DNA of 64,000 nucleotides from Actinomycetota bacterium (GCA_020636995.1 JACJWU010000006.1:220670-284669), one strand, 5' to 3'; shown: positions 52,998 to 61,938, counted from the first letter of the stretch. Notes: generated from the letters alone by a model not told the origin. Program-made: numbers and translations.

Positions 52998-53390
52998 TCA
53001 TTCGTCGAGACCGGCGGCGTCCCGCACCGCCTTCTCGAACGCATCCGGATCGGCCACGGTGACCGTCAGTCCCGGATGCAGGATGATGCCCGACGGATCG
53101 AGGATCTTGACCGGTTCTTTGAACTCCACGCAGACACCGCCGGCCGTGGTCGTGCCAAATGTGGCCCCCCTGTCGCTAAATGAACCCCTGGCCCCGATAG
53201 CCTTCACTGCTGAGTAGGGGCCGGTGCGGGTCACGCAGGAGATGTTCTTGAGGGAGGTGCGGCACCGCCACGGACCGAACCGGGCGTCCAGGGATTTGGC
53301 GCTGACATCGACCCTTGCGGTGAGTGGAGTCACCCCGATAGCCGCCAGCGCGGGGAGATACTTCTTTTCAAAGGCGAAGTCGAAACGCAC
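52998..53390 (-). CDS. Conserved hypothetical actinobacterial protein
   Basis: 130 residues from GTG 53390, chosen because TACGGT is 7 nt upstream; GTG 53399 lies inside that box. It starts MRFDFAFEKKYLPALAAIGV. Features: RFGPWRCRTSLKNI, a hydrophobic and glycine-rich middle, and the ending DPDAFEKAVRDAAG. The beta-rich centre with LHPGLTVTVADPDAF suggests a PH-like domain fold, which is a guess. Cytoplasmic, no signal. Diverges from the ROK regulator. The gap after metK holds nothing visible. Confidence 0.7.
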   Translation of the reverse strand: MRFDFAFEKKYLPALAAIGVTPLTARVDVSAKSLDARFGPWRCRTSLKNISCVTRTGPYSAVKAIGARGSFSDRGATFGTTTAGGVCVEFKEPVKILDPSGIILHPGLTVTVADPDAFEKAVRDAAGLDE

Positions 53391-53422
53391 AAGACCCACC
53401 GTACGACGGGCCCACAGGTGAG

Positions 53423-54481
53423 GTGAAGGACATGATCAGGAAGGGACATTTCCCGTTCCTCCCTGAACCCATGCCGTCCGACCCCGCGGACACCCGGCGG
53501 AGCAACCGCAGCCGGCTCCTGCAGTCGATCATCACGCGCGGTCCGGCCACTCGCGCGGAGCTGTCACGGCGCCTCGGCCTGAGTCGGCCGACCATCTCCG
53601 TGATCGTCGGTGAGTTGCTCACGGTGGGGGTGATCACCGAGGGCGACCGGGTCTCCAGCGGCGGGGCACCGGGGACACTGCTCGAGATCTCCAAGCAGAC
53701 CGGCGTCATCACCGTGGCCGATCTGCGATCACCCAACGAGGTACGCCTCGCAGCGGTGTCTGCTGCCGGTGAGGTGGTGACGGCTGACGACGTCCGGGCG
53801 GTCACAACCGATCAGGTCCTCGCGGCGGTCACGACCTTCATCGAGCGCTGCGAGCCCCAGACGGTGATCGGTGTTGTCCTCGCGGTTCCCGGGATGGTCG
53901 TACGCGGTGAGTGGTCGGGTACCGACGAGCGCGACGGTGAGGCGCTGGCGCTCGGATTGCGCCGGGCGCTGCGCCTTCCGGTACTGGCCGTGAACGCCGC
54001 CGAGGCAACGGCGATCGCCGACCTGCGGGACAGCCCCTCCGATGTGGGCATGGCGACGATCATGCTCGACGACGTAGTGTCCGTGGCGTTGATCCTCGGT
54101 GGACGGCTGCACTCGGGGGTCCGTCGCCCGACCGGTGAGATCACCCACCTCGTGCCAGGCACCCCGGGTCCGGTCTGCGATCAGTGCGGGCGCGAGTGTC
54201 TCGTGGCCCAGCTGCGGACTCTGTCCCTCCCCTCCGTTGATGCGTCCGCGCCCGCCGTCGCCGCGGTCCTTGCCCCGATCGCCGCAGCGGTGGAACTCGG
54301 CGACGTGGTGCTCAGCGGCTTCCCCGAGCAGACCGCCGAGGCCCTGGCCCCGCTGGTACAGGAGGAACTGCGTACCAGGATGCCTCCGGCGGAGGTACCC
54401 GAGGTGCGCGTGTCCCGTCGGGGGGCGGCTGCCACCCCCATCGGGGCGGCGGCCCTGCTTCTCTACCGCATCCTCGGCTGA
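53423..54481 (+). CDS. ROK family transcriptional regulator
   Basis: 352 residues. Winged helix at about 25-85 (LLQSIITRGPATRAELSRRL, GLSRPTISVIVGELLTVGVI), followed by a ROK sugar-kinase fold. GEITHLVPG and CDQCGRECL are the zinc site (His plus three Cys). The phosphate-binding and catalytic Asp motifs of ROK kinases are not evident, so a sugar-sensing repressor (NagC/XylR type) is more likely than a kinase. GTG 53423 or ATG 53432 could be the start; AAGGA lies near the latter. Converges on guaB1 with one base between stops. Confidence 0.87.
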   Translation: MKDMIRKGHFPFLPEPMPSDPADTRRSNRSRLLQSIITRGPATRAELSRRLGLSRPTISVIVGELLTVGVITEGDRVSSGGAPGTLLEISKQTGVITVADLRSPNEVRLAAVSAAGEVVTADDVRAVTTDQVLAAVTTFIERCEPQTVIGVVLAVPGMVVRGEWSGTDERDGEALALGLRRALRLPVLAVNAAEATAIADLRDSPSDVGMATIMLDDVVSVALILGGRLHSGVRRPTGEITHLVPGTPGPVCDQCGRECLVAQLRTLSLPSVDASAPAVAAVLAPIAAAVELGDVVLSGFPEQTAEALAPLVQEELRTRMPPAEVPEVRVSRRGAAATPIGAAALLLYRILG

Positions 54482-54482
54482 C

Positions 54483-55910
54483 TCATCCCCACGAGGTGTC
54501 CAGCGGTCGTCCCTCGGCGTAGCCTGCCGCCGATTGGATGCCCACATGAGCCTTGTCGGCGAACTGGTCGACACTGGCCGCACCGGCGTAGGTGAAGGAA
54601 CTTCGCACTCCGCTGACGATCTCATCGATCAGGCTCTCCACGCCGGGGCTGCTCGGGTCCAGGAACATGCGCGAGCTGGAGATGCCCTCCTCGAACAGCG
54701 CCTTGCGCGCCCGCTCGAAGGCGGTGTCGCCGGAGGTGCGATTGCTCACCGCCCGCGCCGATGCCATCCCGAAGGACTCCTTGTACGGCTGACCCTCCGG
54801 ACTGATCTGCACGTCCCCCGGGGATTCGTGCGTTCCGGCGAACCAGGAGCCGATCATGACCGCACTGGCTCCGGCCGCCAACGCCAACGCCACGTCGCGG
54901 GGGTGCCGCACGCCGCCGTCCGCCCACACGTGCTTGCCCTCCTCGGCCGCGGCAGTGGCACATTCCAGAACCGCGGAGAACTGCGGACGCCCGACCCCGG
55001 TGCGCATCCTGGTCGTACACATGGCTCCCGGTCCCACCCCCACCTTCACGATGTCGGCTCCTGCCTCGATGAGTTCGCGGGTACCGATCGCCGTCACGAC
55101 GTTGCCGGCCACCAGCGGCACCGGAACGGACCCGATCGCGTCGAGAGCCTCCAGCATCTTGTCCTGGTGCCCGTGTGCAGTGTCGACCACCAGCACGTCG
55201 ATCCCGGCCGCCACGAGTGTCTTGGCCCGCAGACCGACATCGCCGTTGATCCCCACCGCCGCCGCGATCCGCAATTGACCATCGGCATCCAGCGCCGGGG
55301 TGTAGAGCGTCGAACGCAGCGCGCCCTGCCTCGTCATGATGCCGACCAACCTCCCGTCGGAGGCGACCACCGGAGCGAACCGCCGGTTCTCGGCGTGCAG
55401 ACGGTCGAAGGCCTCGCGCGGGGTGACGGTGTCCGGAAGCACGAAGAGGTCCCGGCTCATCACCTGATGCACCTGCGCGAAGCGATCGGCCTGCGCGCAG
55501 TCGCCTTCCGTGACCACTCCGACCGGCACACCGTCCTCGGTCACGATGGCCGCGCCATGACTGCGTTTCGGGATCACGGCCAGCGCCATCCCCGTGGTCT
55601 CCGTCGGGGTCAGCGTCGCCGGGGTTTCGAACACGGGATGCCGCGACTTGACCCACCGCACGACCTCGGCCACGACGTCCGCCGGGATGTCCTGCGGAAT
55701 GACGGCCATCCCGCCGCGCCGGGCAAGCGTCTCGGCCATGCGCCGACCCGAGACCGCGGTCATGTTCGCTGCGACGACCGGGATCGTGAGACCAGTGCCA
55801 TCGGGGGCGGTCAGGTCCACATCGTGTCGTGAGGACAGCGACGAGCGGTTGGGGACCAGGAAGACGTCGTCGTACGTCAGGTCGTAGGACGGGTTGCTCA
55901 CGAAGCGCAC
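54483..55910 (-). CDS. guaB1: GuaB1-type IMP dehydrogenase-related protein (GMP reductase)
   Basis: 475 residues from GTG 55910; TACCGT 6 nt upstream. IMPDH-like barrel with two inserted CBS domains (about 95-210: MSRDLFVLPDTVTPREAFDR). VDTAHGHQ binds the substrate, and VGPGAMCTTRMRTGVG has the catalytic Cys. VWADGGVRHPRDVALALAAG and MIGSWFAGT follow. The actinobacterial GuaB1 group has been shown to reduce GMP to IMP rather than make XMP, so purine salvage is the likely role; CBS domains sense nucleotides. The true guaB is not in the window. Confidence 0.9.
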   Translation of the reverse strand: MRFVSNPSYDLTYDDVFLVPNRSSLSSRHDVDLTAPDGTGLTIPVVAANMTAVSGRRMAETLARRGGMAVIPQDIPADVVAEVVRWVKSRHPVFETPATLTPTETTGMALAVIPKRSHGAAIVTEDGVPVGVVTEGDCAQADRFAQVHQVMSRDLFVLPDTVTPREAFDRLHAENRRFAPVVASDGRLVGIMTRQGALRSTLYTPALDADGQLRIAAAVGINGDVGLRAKTLVAAGIDVLVVDTAHGHQDKMLEALDAIGSVPVPLVAGNVVTAIGTRELIEAGADIVKVGVGPGAMCTTRMRTGVGRPQFSAVLECATAAAEEGKHVWADGGVRHPRDVALALAAGASAVMIGSWFAGTHESPGDVQISPEGQPYKESFGMASARAVSNRTSGDTAFERARKALFEEGISSSRMFLDPSSPGVESLIDEIVSGVRSSFTYAGAASVDQFADKAHVGIQSAAGYAEGRPLDTSWG

Positions 55911-55953
55911 AAGACGACGGTACGCGCTGGAGCCCCGCCAACACATGTAGAAC

Positions 55954-55980
55954 GATGGGGCTCATCGGCCGCTGAACCCC
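55954..55980. repeat. Copy 2 of the dispersed intergenic repeat
   Basis: GATGGGGCTC through GCTGAACCCC matches 2116-2142 with two differences. It lies in the divergent gap between guaB1 and the methyltransferase, so a terminator role is less likely here than for copy 1. An ACCCCACCCCCCGG run follows. Confidence 0.5.
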
Positions 55981-56015
55981 ACCCCCCGGCACTCGGCGGC
56001 CCGTAGGCTGGCGTC

Positions 56016-56639
56016 ATGGCCCCCCACGACCACCCCGTCTTCACCCAGGTCTACAAGTGGCTGGCCCGCGCCGAGGACGCCGGCGCGATCGGCAAGGCGC
56101 GCACGGAGGTATCCCGCGCCCTGCACGGGCGGTTGCTCGTTGTCGGGCTCGGGCCGGCCGAGGATCTGCACCACCTGCCCGAGACGGTCACCGAGGTGGT
56201 CGGGATCGAACCCAGCGCGTCGATGCGCAAGGCGGCCGCGGCCGCTGTGGACGCCGCCCCCATGCCGGTCGAAGTGATCGATGCGATGGGTGAGCAACTT
56301 CCCCTGCCCGACAACAGCGTGGACTCGGCGTTGTTCGCCTACGTCCTGTGTTCGGTGGAGGATCCGGAACTCGTGATCGCCGAGGCTCTGCGCGTACTGC
56401 GGCCTGGTGGCACGATCGCCGTGCTCGAGCACGTCAAGGCCCGTGAGGGAACGTGGATGCGCCGGGCGCAACGGCTCGCGTCCCCGGTGTGGCCCCACCT
56501 GGCCGGGGGGTGCAGGTGCGACCAGGACACCCGAGCGGTCTTCGAAGCCGCCGGCCTGGATCTCAGCGGGCTCTCCAGTCCGGATCTGACTCCGGTGCCA
56601 CCGGTAGCACCGTCACTGGTCGGCACGATCCAGGTCTGA
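56016..56639 (+). CDS. Class I SAM-dependent methyltransferase (METTL7-like)
   Basis: 207 residues. LLVVGLGPAEDLHHLP is the SAM loop, VVGIEPSASMRKAA the acidic turn, LPDNSVDSALFAYVLCSVED and ALRVLRPGGTIAVLEHVKA later motifs. The C-terminal CRCDQDTRAVFEAAGLDL resembles the METTL7/UbiE-like group that ends with an N-x-x-T-x-x-x-F-x-x-A-G-F segment. TAGGCT 6 nt before the ATG suggests leaderless expression. Substrate unknown. Confidence 0.87.
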   Translation: MAPHDHPVFTQVYKWLARAEDAGAIGKARTEVSRALHGRLLVVGLGPAEDLHHLPETVTEVVGIEPSASMRKAAAAAVDAAPMPVEVIDAMGEQLPLPDNSVDSALFAYVLCSVEDPELVIAEALRVLRPGGTIAVLEHVKAREGTWMRRAQRLASPVWPHLAGGCRCDQDTRAVFEAAGLDLSGLSSPDLTPVPPVAPSLVGTIQV

Positions 56640-56668
56640 TCAACGCGGATCACGCGTAGCCTGGAGGT

Positions 56669-57379
56669 GTGGAAGGGACGTGGCAACCCGACCCCACCGG
56701 CCGTCACGAAGCCAGGTTCTGGGACGGCGAGACGTGGACCGCGTGGGTGAGCGACGGTGGGGAGCAGGCGGAGGACCCACCGGGATGGCCGCAGCCACCG
56801 GCATCAGCCGGACTCGGACTTCGATCCGGGGGGCTTCGGTACTTCCGCCGCGGCGGCGGCCCGTGGCCCGTGGTGGACATGTCCGGCGGTCAGGTCGGAT
56901 ATCTGACGCGCAGTTCCTTCTCCTTCACCGGCCGCTCGATCGTCGTCTGGGACATGGCGAACATCGCGTGGCTGACGGTCAAGCAGGGAATCCACGGCAC
57001 GGGCATCCTGGTCGCCGACCGGGAGATCGGTCGCATCGGGTGGCACGGCGTGGGATCGCTGAGCACCGTGGACATCAGCGTGAACCTAGCCGGACGGATG
57101 CGGGCCCGGATGCGCGCAACGCGTCAGGACCTGGCTGCCGGGACGGCCGTGTTGACCGATCCCGCCGGGGCGCCGTTGATCGCTCTGACCATCACCCGCG
57201 ACAGCGATACGAAGGTCCTGAGCCTGCAGCGTCTGGTGGGGCTGCCCGAGGATTACGAGTACGCCGTGCAGGCCGTGGTACCCGCGATCATCCTCGAACT
57301 GGACAACCGGGCCGGCTTCCAGGCAACCCACGACGACGACAACAGCACGTTCAGCGGCCGCAGCCCCTGGCCGGACTGA
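56669..57379 (+). CDS. DUF2510 domain protein
   Basis: 236 residues from GTG 56669, TAGCCT 6 nt upstream. The first 30 residues (W-Q-P-D-P-T-G-R-H-E-A-R-F-W-D-G-E-T-W-T) are the DUF2510 motif, typical of actinobacterial membrane-linked proteins. The rest, from about 60, looks like a LURP-one/scramblase-like beta barrel (YLTRSSFSFTGRSIVVWDMA, IGRIGWHGVG), similar in style to the protein at 24763, which is a tentative comparison. Stops one base before the convergent ddaH stop. Confidence 0.78.
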   Translation: MEGTWQPDPTGRHEARFWDGETWTAWVSDGGEQAEDPPGWPQPPASAGLGLRSGGLRYFRRGGGPWPVVDMSGGQVGYLTRSSFSFTGRSIVVWDMANIAWLTVKQGIHGTGILVADREIGRIGWHGVGSLSTVDISVNLAGRMRARMRATRQDLAAGTAVLTDPAGAPLIALTITRDSDTKVLSLQRLVGLPEDYEYAVQAVVPAIILELDNRAGFQATHDDDNSTFSGRSPWPD

Positions 57380-58126
57380 CTAGCGGACGCGCACAGACAG
57401 GCACGTGACGCACCCTTCGAGTTTCTCGAACTCGCCGATGTCCACCTCGATGGTGCGCAGGCCCCGTTCCTGCAACATGCCCGCCGTGCGGGGCGCCGAT
57501 GACGCCATGAGCACGGTCTTGTCGTCAACGACCACCACGTGCGATCCGGGTTCCTCGGGAACCGGCAGGAAGCGTGCGAAGACCCCGGGGTCATCGACCA
57601 GCGGTTGGTACCCGATGACCGTGCCGTCCGGCAGCGCCGTCACCGCACTCTTGAGGTGCAGAGCCTTCGTGATGGGGACGGGCACCACCTCGACACCGAA
57701 GAACGCCGCGAGCTGAGAGCATGCCCCGGGCGTAGTGCGGTCACCCACGCCCACGTACCAACGGTCGGCGACCTTCAGGACGTCCCCGCCGTCCAGCGTG
57801 TCGGACCCCTCGATGGCTGCGAGTTCCAGGCCCAACTGCCGAACCGTGGATGCCGTACCCACCGTCTCGCCACGACGCTCACGTGCCCCCGGCCTGGCAA
57901 GCATGGCCCGATGCCCGTGCACGACCACGGTGTCCTCGACGAACACCCCGTCGGGATGATCGGGTGCGGGCGCCACCTCCACCGGCGACCAGCCCACCGA
58001 CTCCAGCGCCGCGACGTAGCCGTCCCACTGCCGGCGCGCGAGGTCGTAGTCGACGTCCGTCCGCTCGAGGTGCGTCAGCAGCCCCTGCGCCAGATGCGGA
58101 CTCGGCACCCGCACGAGCGCCTTCAC
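57380..58126 (-). CDS. ddaH: Dimethylarginine dimethylaminohydrolase (DDAH) family
   Basis: 248 residues, amidinotransferase fold. FVEDTVVVHGHRAMLARPG and EGSDTLDGGDVL hold substrate-binding Asp and Glu residues; LHLKSAVTAL holds the catalytic His, and the C-terminal CVTCLSVRVR the catalytic Cys (C242). The enzyme converts methylarginine or arginine-like substrates to citrulline plus amine. GTG start overlaps the NTF2-like gene by GTGA. Ornithine aminotransferase (62275) lies 4 kb away, consistent with an arginine/ornithine theme. Confidence 0.9.
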   Translation of the reverse strand: MKALVRVPSPHLAQGLLTHLERTDVDYDLARRQWDGYVAALESVGWSPVEVAPAPDHPDGVFVEDTVVVHGHRAMLARPGARERRGETVGTASTVRQLGLELAAIEGSDTLDGGDVLKVADRWYVGVGDRTTPGACSQLAAFFGVEVVPVPITKALHLKSAVTALPDGTVIGYQPLVDDPGVFARFLPVPEEPGSHVVVVDDKTVLMASSAPRTAGMLQERGLRTIEVDIGEFEKLEGCVTCLSVRVR

Positions 58127-58515
58127 GACAACTGCTCGAGCAGTTCTGCCATCCGGGCATGGACCACGTTGACGGCCTTGAGCGGGCGCACCATCACTTT
58201 GAAATCACTGATGAGTCCCTGCTCGTTCCAGGTGATCAGATCCACACCATTGACGTGGACCCCTTCGATCTCCGTCTCGAACTCGAGCACCGCATCGTTG
58301 CCCTCGCACACCTCACGCACGTAGCGGAAGGACGGGTTCGCGATGACGTGCAGGGCTCCGGTCAGATACAGCGCCACAAGGTCCCGGCCCTGCTGGGGTC
58401 GGAAGAGGATCGGCGAGTGGAAGACCGCATCCTCGGCGAGGATCTGGTTGAGCAGCGCCGGGTTCCGGCTCCGCACGACCTCGTGCCAATGCTCCAGTCG
58501 AGCGTCGGTCGCCAT
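58123..58515 (-). CDS. SnoaL/NTF2-like protein
   Basis: 130 residues. HWHEVVRSRNPALLNQILAE followed by DAVFHSPILFRPQQGRDLVA and the F-E-T-E-I-E-G-V-H-V-N-G-V-D-L-I-T-W strand are the cone-shaped NTF2/SnoaL fold. Such domains act as small hydrolases, isomerases or scaffolds. ATG 58515 shares its A with the upstream stop (TGATG), GGAGG precedes it, and GTG 58518 is an alternative. Squeezed between a teichoic-type polymerase and ddaH, so it belongs to that operon. Function unknown. Confidence 0.82.
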   Translation of the reverse strand: MATDARLEHWHEVVRSRNPALLNQILAEDAVFHSPILFRPQQGRDLVALYLTGALHVIANPSFRYVREVCEGNDAVLEFETEIEGVHVNGVDLITWNEQGLISDFKVMVRPLKAVNVVHARMAELLEQLS

Positions 58516-59699
58516 CACGCCTCCATCTCCTCAGGACCGGTGATCCCGGCCAGTTCGATCACGGCGTCGACGAAGGTTCCGACGTCGCCGTCCGCGAAGT
58601 AGTAGTGCGCCCAGGAGCGCAACTGGTCGAGTTCCTCAGTGCTTCCGGCCCGCTCAAGGGCTTCCACGATCGCCGTGGATCGCTCGACGGACAACAGTGG
58701 CAGGGCGGCCAGCATCCCGCCACTGAGGATCGGCGCCAGGGGCTGGACGGGACGGGTGACAACCAACGGCTTCCCGGTGGTCAACCAGTCCACGGCGACC
58801 GCCGAGATGTCACACACAAGAGCATCCGCCACCTCCCGTTGCCAGCCGAAGCGAGGTGTGGAGTCAACGTAGTGCCCACCCGCAGCCCCGGTGAGCAGAT
58901 CCGCGATCTTGCGGACTGCGCTGGCGTGGGAGTTCTGCCGCCGGCCCGCCTGGGGGTGTGGCCGGAAGATGATCCGGTAGTTCCCATCGGCCAGCAACGC
59001 CTGCACCATGTCCACCCCGTGGCTTGCCAGCGAGCCGTACTCCATCGGCGGTGCACTCCCCTCCGTGGTCGGCGCGTACACCACGGTGCGGGCACGATCG
59101 GTCGGCGGCAGGTCCGGCGGTGGCGACTCGGGGATGTGCAACTGCGGCCGGCCGATGACCCGCAGTTTCGAGTCCGTGTCGAAGTCGTGCAGTGCCGCGC
59201 GATATCGGTCCACTGCGGCTTGCCCCGCCACGAATGTCACGTCGTACGCCTTGGCCTGGTTGGACACCATGTACACCTTGTCGCTCTCGCCGTGGCTGAG
59301 GAAGACGTGCTGCGGGCGGGCGTAGGCGAGGACGTCGAAGTTCGACACGTTCTGGTTCACGTAGAGCACGACGTCGGGCAGGTAGGTGTTCATGAGGCCA
59401 TCGATGTCGGCCAGCCACCGGGCCAGCATCACCGGCAGCGCGGTCATCTCGGTCAACGCCAGCGCAACCCGGGGATCGCGGGCGATGATCGCCACCGGCA
59501 ACCGCTCTGCCAGGGCTGACAGCGGAGCCAGCCAGTCGCGGATCTGGTAGAGGTACTGCTCGCCGGACCCGAAGTACACGAAGACTGCGATGCGCTCCGG
59601 GCGGGACGAGCCGCGACGCTTCAGTTCCCGAAGGGCGGTGCGGCTATCGATGACCGAACGGCCACGGTCCATCGCTATCCGCAACGGGCTGGAGGCCAT
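58515..59699 (-). CDS. CDP-glycerol glycerophosphotransferase-like protein
   Basis: 394 residues of the TagB/TagF glycosyltransferase-B fold. VFLSHGESDKVYMVSNQAKA corresponds to the acceptor-side HGxxxK motif, VIGRPQLHIPES and VVYAPTTEGS mark the second Rossmann domain, IIFRPHPQAGR is the conserved RPHP, and VCDISAVAVDWLTTGKPLVV the nucleotide-binding D-x-S-S/A-like loop. Likely adds polyol-phosphate units to a wall polymer at the inner membrane face. TAGTTT 6 nt before the ATG indicates its own leaderless promoter, 52 bp after the related upstream gene. Confidence 0.82.
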   Translation of the reverse strand: MASSPLRIAMDRGRSVIDSRTALRELKRRGSSRPERIAVFVYFGSGEQYLYQIRDWLAPLSALAERLPVAIIARDPRVALALTEMTALPVMLARWLADIDGLMNTYLPDVVLYVNQNVSNFDVLAYARPQHVFLSHGESDKVYMVSNQAKAYDVTFVAGQAAVDRYRAALHDFDTDSKLRVIGRPQLHIPESPPPDLPPTDRARTVVYAPTTEGSAPPMEYGSLASHGVDMVQALLADGNYRIIFRPHPQAGRRQNSHASAVRKIADLLTGAAGGHYVDSTPRFGWQREVADALVCDISAVAVDWLTTGKPLVVTRPVQPLAPILSGGMLAALPLLSVERSTAIVEALERAGSTEELDQLRSWAHYYFADGDVGTFVDAVIELAGITGPEEMEA

Positions 59700-59751
59700 G
59701 GGACCAAACTAACGCCAGAACTCGTGGGCCTGCTCAGCCAGAACATCCATG

Positions 59752-60822
59752 TCAGGCGTCCAGGAGTCGCTCGACGACCCGTGCGGTGGCCTTGCCGTCC
59801 TCGGCCGGACAGAACCGGGCCCGCGCCTGCGCGATCGGGACCGGCGGCGGCGGGGGGCCGGCCGACACCCACTGCTGCAGGGTCGGCAGGTCGGCGGTGC
59901 GGGACCCGGGCAGTTCGTCATCGGCCAGGTACATCCCGCGCGGGTAGTCCATCGGGGTGAAGAAGAGGATCCGGCTCCCCGTGGCGAGGAAGTCGAAGGC
60001 CACGCTCGAGAAGTCGGTGATGAGCGTGTGACAGCGCGCGAGCAGGGCGTTCGTCCCGATCTCCGGCGGGATCAGGAAGGGGGCCAGCCGTGGATCCCCG
60101 GCCGCCTTGGTAGCGAGTTTGCCGTGCACGCGCAGGACCGGCCGCGTGCCGGCCGGCACCGCCTCGCTGATCGCAGCCATCCGCACCGCCACCTCGTCGA
60201 GGTCGTCGACGGCCTCGGTGTACGTGGCCTCCTGCCAGGTGGGTGCGTACAGCACGAGGTCGCCTGCCTCGCCGGGCAGGAACTGCACATCCACGCGCGG
60301 CGAACCCAGCTCGACGACGTTGCCGGTCTCCACGCCATACGCCCCCCGATACATGGTGGCGGTCATGTAGGGGCTGCTGGACAGCAACAGATCGGCTGCT
60401 TCGAAGTTCGCCACGGTGTTCGCGATCTGCGCGTAGGGAGCGCCGATGTCGCGCCCCATCTTCTTCAACGGCGTGCCGTGCCACGTGTTCAGGTAGATCT
60501 GATCGTCGCGCTTGTCGAACAGCGGTGGGAACGTCACGTTGTTCACCAGGTACCGGGTGGTCGCCAAGGCGCGGTAGTAGGCGGCCGACCGATAGCGGAC
60601 GCTGCGCACACGGGGGTTCTCGAACGGCACCGGCTCCCGCAGAGCCCACACCAGGGGCAGGTCGGTGCGGGCCAGCAGGTCCTCGGACACGGCGGCGGGG
60701 TTGCAGCTCACCGCGCTGCCCTCGAAGGCCTCGAGCAGCACTGCCTCCTGCAGAGGGGCCCGTCGCCAGCGTGCGTAGACACGCTGGGCCGCCGCCCGCG
60801 CCACATTACGCACGCCACTCAC
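59752..60822 (-). CDS. CDP-glycerol glycerophosphotransferase family protein
   Basis: 356 residues, TagB/F-type. LNTWHGTPLKKMGRDIG is the strong family signature. LLLSSSPYMTATMYRGAYGV, ELGSPRVD and VLYAPTWQEATY follow; VLRVHGKLA replaces the RPHP motif, and LITDFSSVAFDFLATG closes the active site. It would transfer glycerol- or ribitol-phosphate in teichoic-acid-like polymer synthesis. GTG start with TAGCCT 6 nt upstream. First gene of a minus-strand run with the paralogue at 58515, the NTF2 protein and ddaH. Confidence 0.88.
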   Translation of the reverse strand: MSGVRNVARAAAQRVYARWRRAPLQEAVLLEAFEGSAVSCNPAAVSEDLLARTDLPLVWALREPVPFENPRVRSVRYRSAAYYRALATTRYLVNNVTFPPLFDKRDDQIYLNTWHGTPLKKMGRDIGAPYAQIANTVANFEAADLLLSSSPYMTATMYRGAYGVETGNVVELGSPRVDVQFLPGEAGDLVLYAPTWQEATYTEAVDDLDEVAVRMAAISEAVPAGTRPVLRVHGKLATKAAGDPRLAPFLIPPEIGTNALLARCHTLITDFSSVAFDFLATGSRILFFTPMDYPRGMYLADDELPGSRTADLPTLQQWVSAGPPPPPVPIAQARARFCPAEDGKATARVVERLLDA

Positions 60823-60828
60823 GCGAGC

Positions 60829-60844
60829 AGGCTACCCGTAGGGT
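60829..60844. promoter_or_regulatory. Back-to-back leaderless promoters
   Basis: Minus-strand TAGCCT (60829-60834) and plus-strand TAGGGT (60839-60844) are separated by 4 bp. Each is 6 nt from its start codon (60822 and 60851). The polymerase footprints overlap, so the polymerase gene and the glycosyltransferase cannot be initiated at once from this site. Confidence 0.65.
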
Positions 60845-60850
60845 GGGCGC

Positions 60851-61909
60851 GTGAGAGTTCTGCACCTCATCTCCAGCAGCGGCGTCTACGGCGCGGAGAA
60901 GATGGTGGTCGGCCTGTGCGAAGCGCTACCACGCTTCGGCGTCCACCCCACTCTTGAGGTTTTCGACAACGCACACAGTCGCAACATCGAGGTGGCCGAC
61001 TACGCCCTCACGTTCGGCGTGCCGGTGAAACTGCTCCCCTGCGGCGGACGGTTCGATGCCGCAGCGGTTCGTCGGCTGCGCCGCGACATCCGCGACCTCA
61101 ACATCGACCTGGTGCACACACACGGGTACAAGGCCAACCTGTACGGCTTCTTCGCAACCCGCGGCGGGGTACCGATGGTCGCCACCAACCACCGGTTCGA
61201 CACCGGCCCGCAGAACCGCTTCGACAAGCCTGTGCTGCGTCGTGCCGCCGCGGTCTTCGCCGTGTCCGACGAGGCCCGCGATTCGCTGCGCCGCGAGTAC
61301 GGCATCACCGATGCGATAACGATTCCCAACGGGGTGGACCCGTCTGGCTTCGACGACTCCCGGCCCACCCTCGACCTCCCGCGACCGCTCGTGGGCATGG
61401 TCGCCCGTCTGGCACCCGAGAAGGCTCCCGCGGACTTCCTGGCGGCGGCCGCCGCCTTCCCCGAGGCCACTTTCGTCGTTGTGGGCGACGGTCCGCTGCG
61501 TGGCGAACTGGAGCAGGCCGCGACCGCCAATGTGCACTTCCTCGGCTTCCGCGACGACATGCCCGGGGTCTACGCGAGCCTCGACGTGCTGGTGCAGCCC
61601 TCCTACCGCGAGGGCATGCCGATGACCATCCTCGAGGCGATGTCGGCCGGCGTCGCAGTGGTGGCCAGCCGGGTGGGCGCCGCCGGCGACGTGATCATCG
61701 ACGGCCGCACCGGGGTGCTCTATGCGCCTGGAGATGTGCCCTCACTGATCGAGGCGGTGCGGGATCTTCTCGGGGATGAGGCCCGCCGCGCAGCGATCGG
61801 GAAGGCAGCCCGCGAGGCGGTGGCGGCGCAGTTCACCGTCGACGAGACGGCGCGTCGATACGCCGAGCAGTACCGGCGGGTGCTGGGCCGTGACGACGGG
61901 AGCCGCTAG
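60851..61909 (+). CDS. Glycosyltransferase family 4 (GT-B)
   Basis: 352 residues. SSSGVYGAEKMVVGLCEAL is the acceptor-side glycine loop, DLVHTHGYKANLYGF the conserved HTHG, and VGMVARLAPEKAPADFLAAA the donor-domain start; VQPSYREGMPMTILEAMSAG is the E-x7-E nucleotide-sugar motif. Retaining transfer of a sugar to a lipid or polysaccharide in the cytoplasm. GTG start, TAGGGT 6 nt upstream. Divergent from the glycerophosphotransferase gene, suggesting joint work on a wall polymer. Confidence 0.92.
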   Translation: MRVLHLISSSGVYGAEKMVVGLCEALPRFGVHPTLEVFDNAHSRNIEVADYALTFGVPVKLLPCGGRFDAAAVRRLRRDIRDLNIDLVHTHGYKANLYGFFATRGGVPMVATNHRFDTGPQNRFDKPVLRRAAAVFAVSDEARDSLRREYGITDAITIPNGVDPSGFDDSRPTLDLPRPLVGMVARLAPEKAPADFLAAAAAFPEATFVVVGDGPLRGELEQAATANVHFLGFRDDMPGVYASLDVLVQPSYREGMPMTILEAMSAGVAVVASRVGAAGDVIIDGRTGVLYAPGDVPSLIEAVRDLLGDEARRAAIGKAAREAVAAQFTVDETARRYAEQYRRVLGRDDGSR

Positions 61910-61938
61910 GCGGGTCGGCCCGGTGAGCCGTCCACCAT

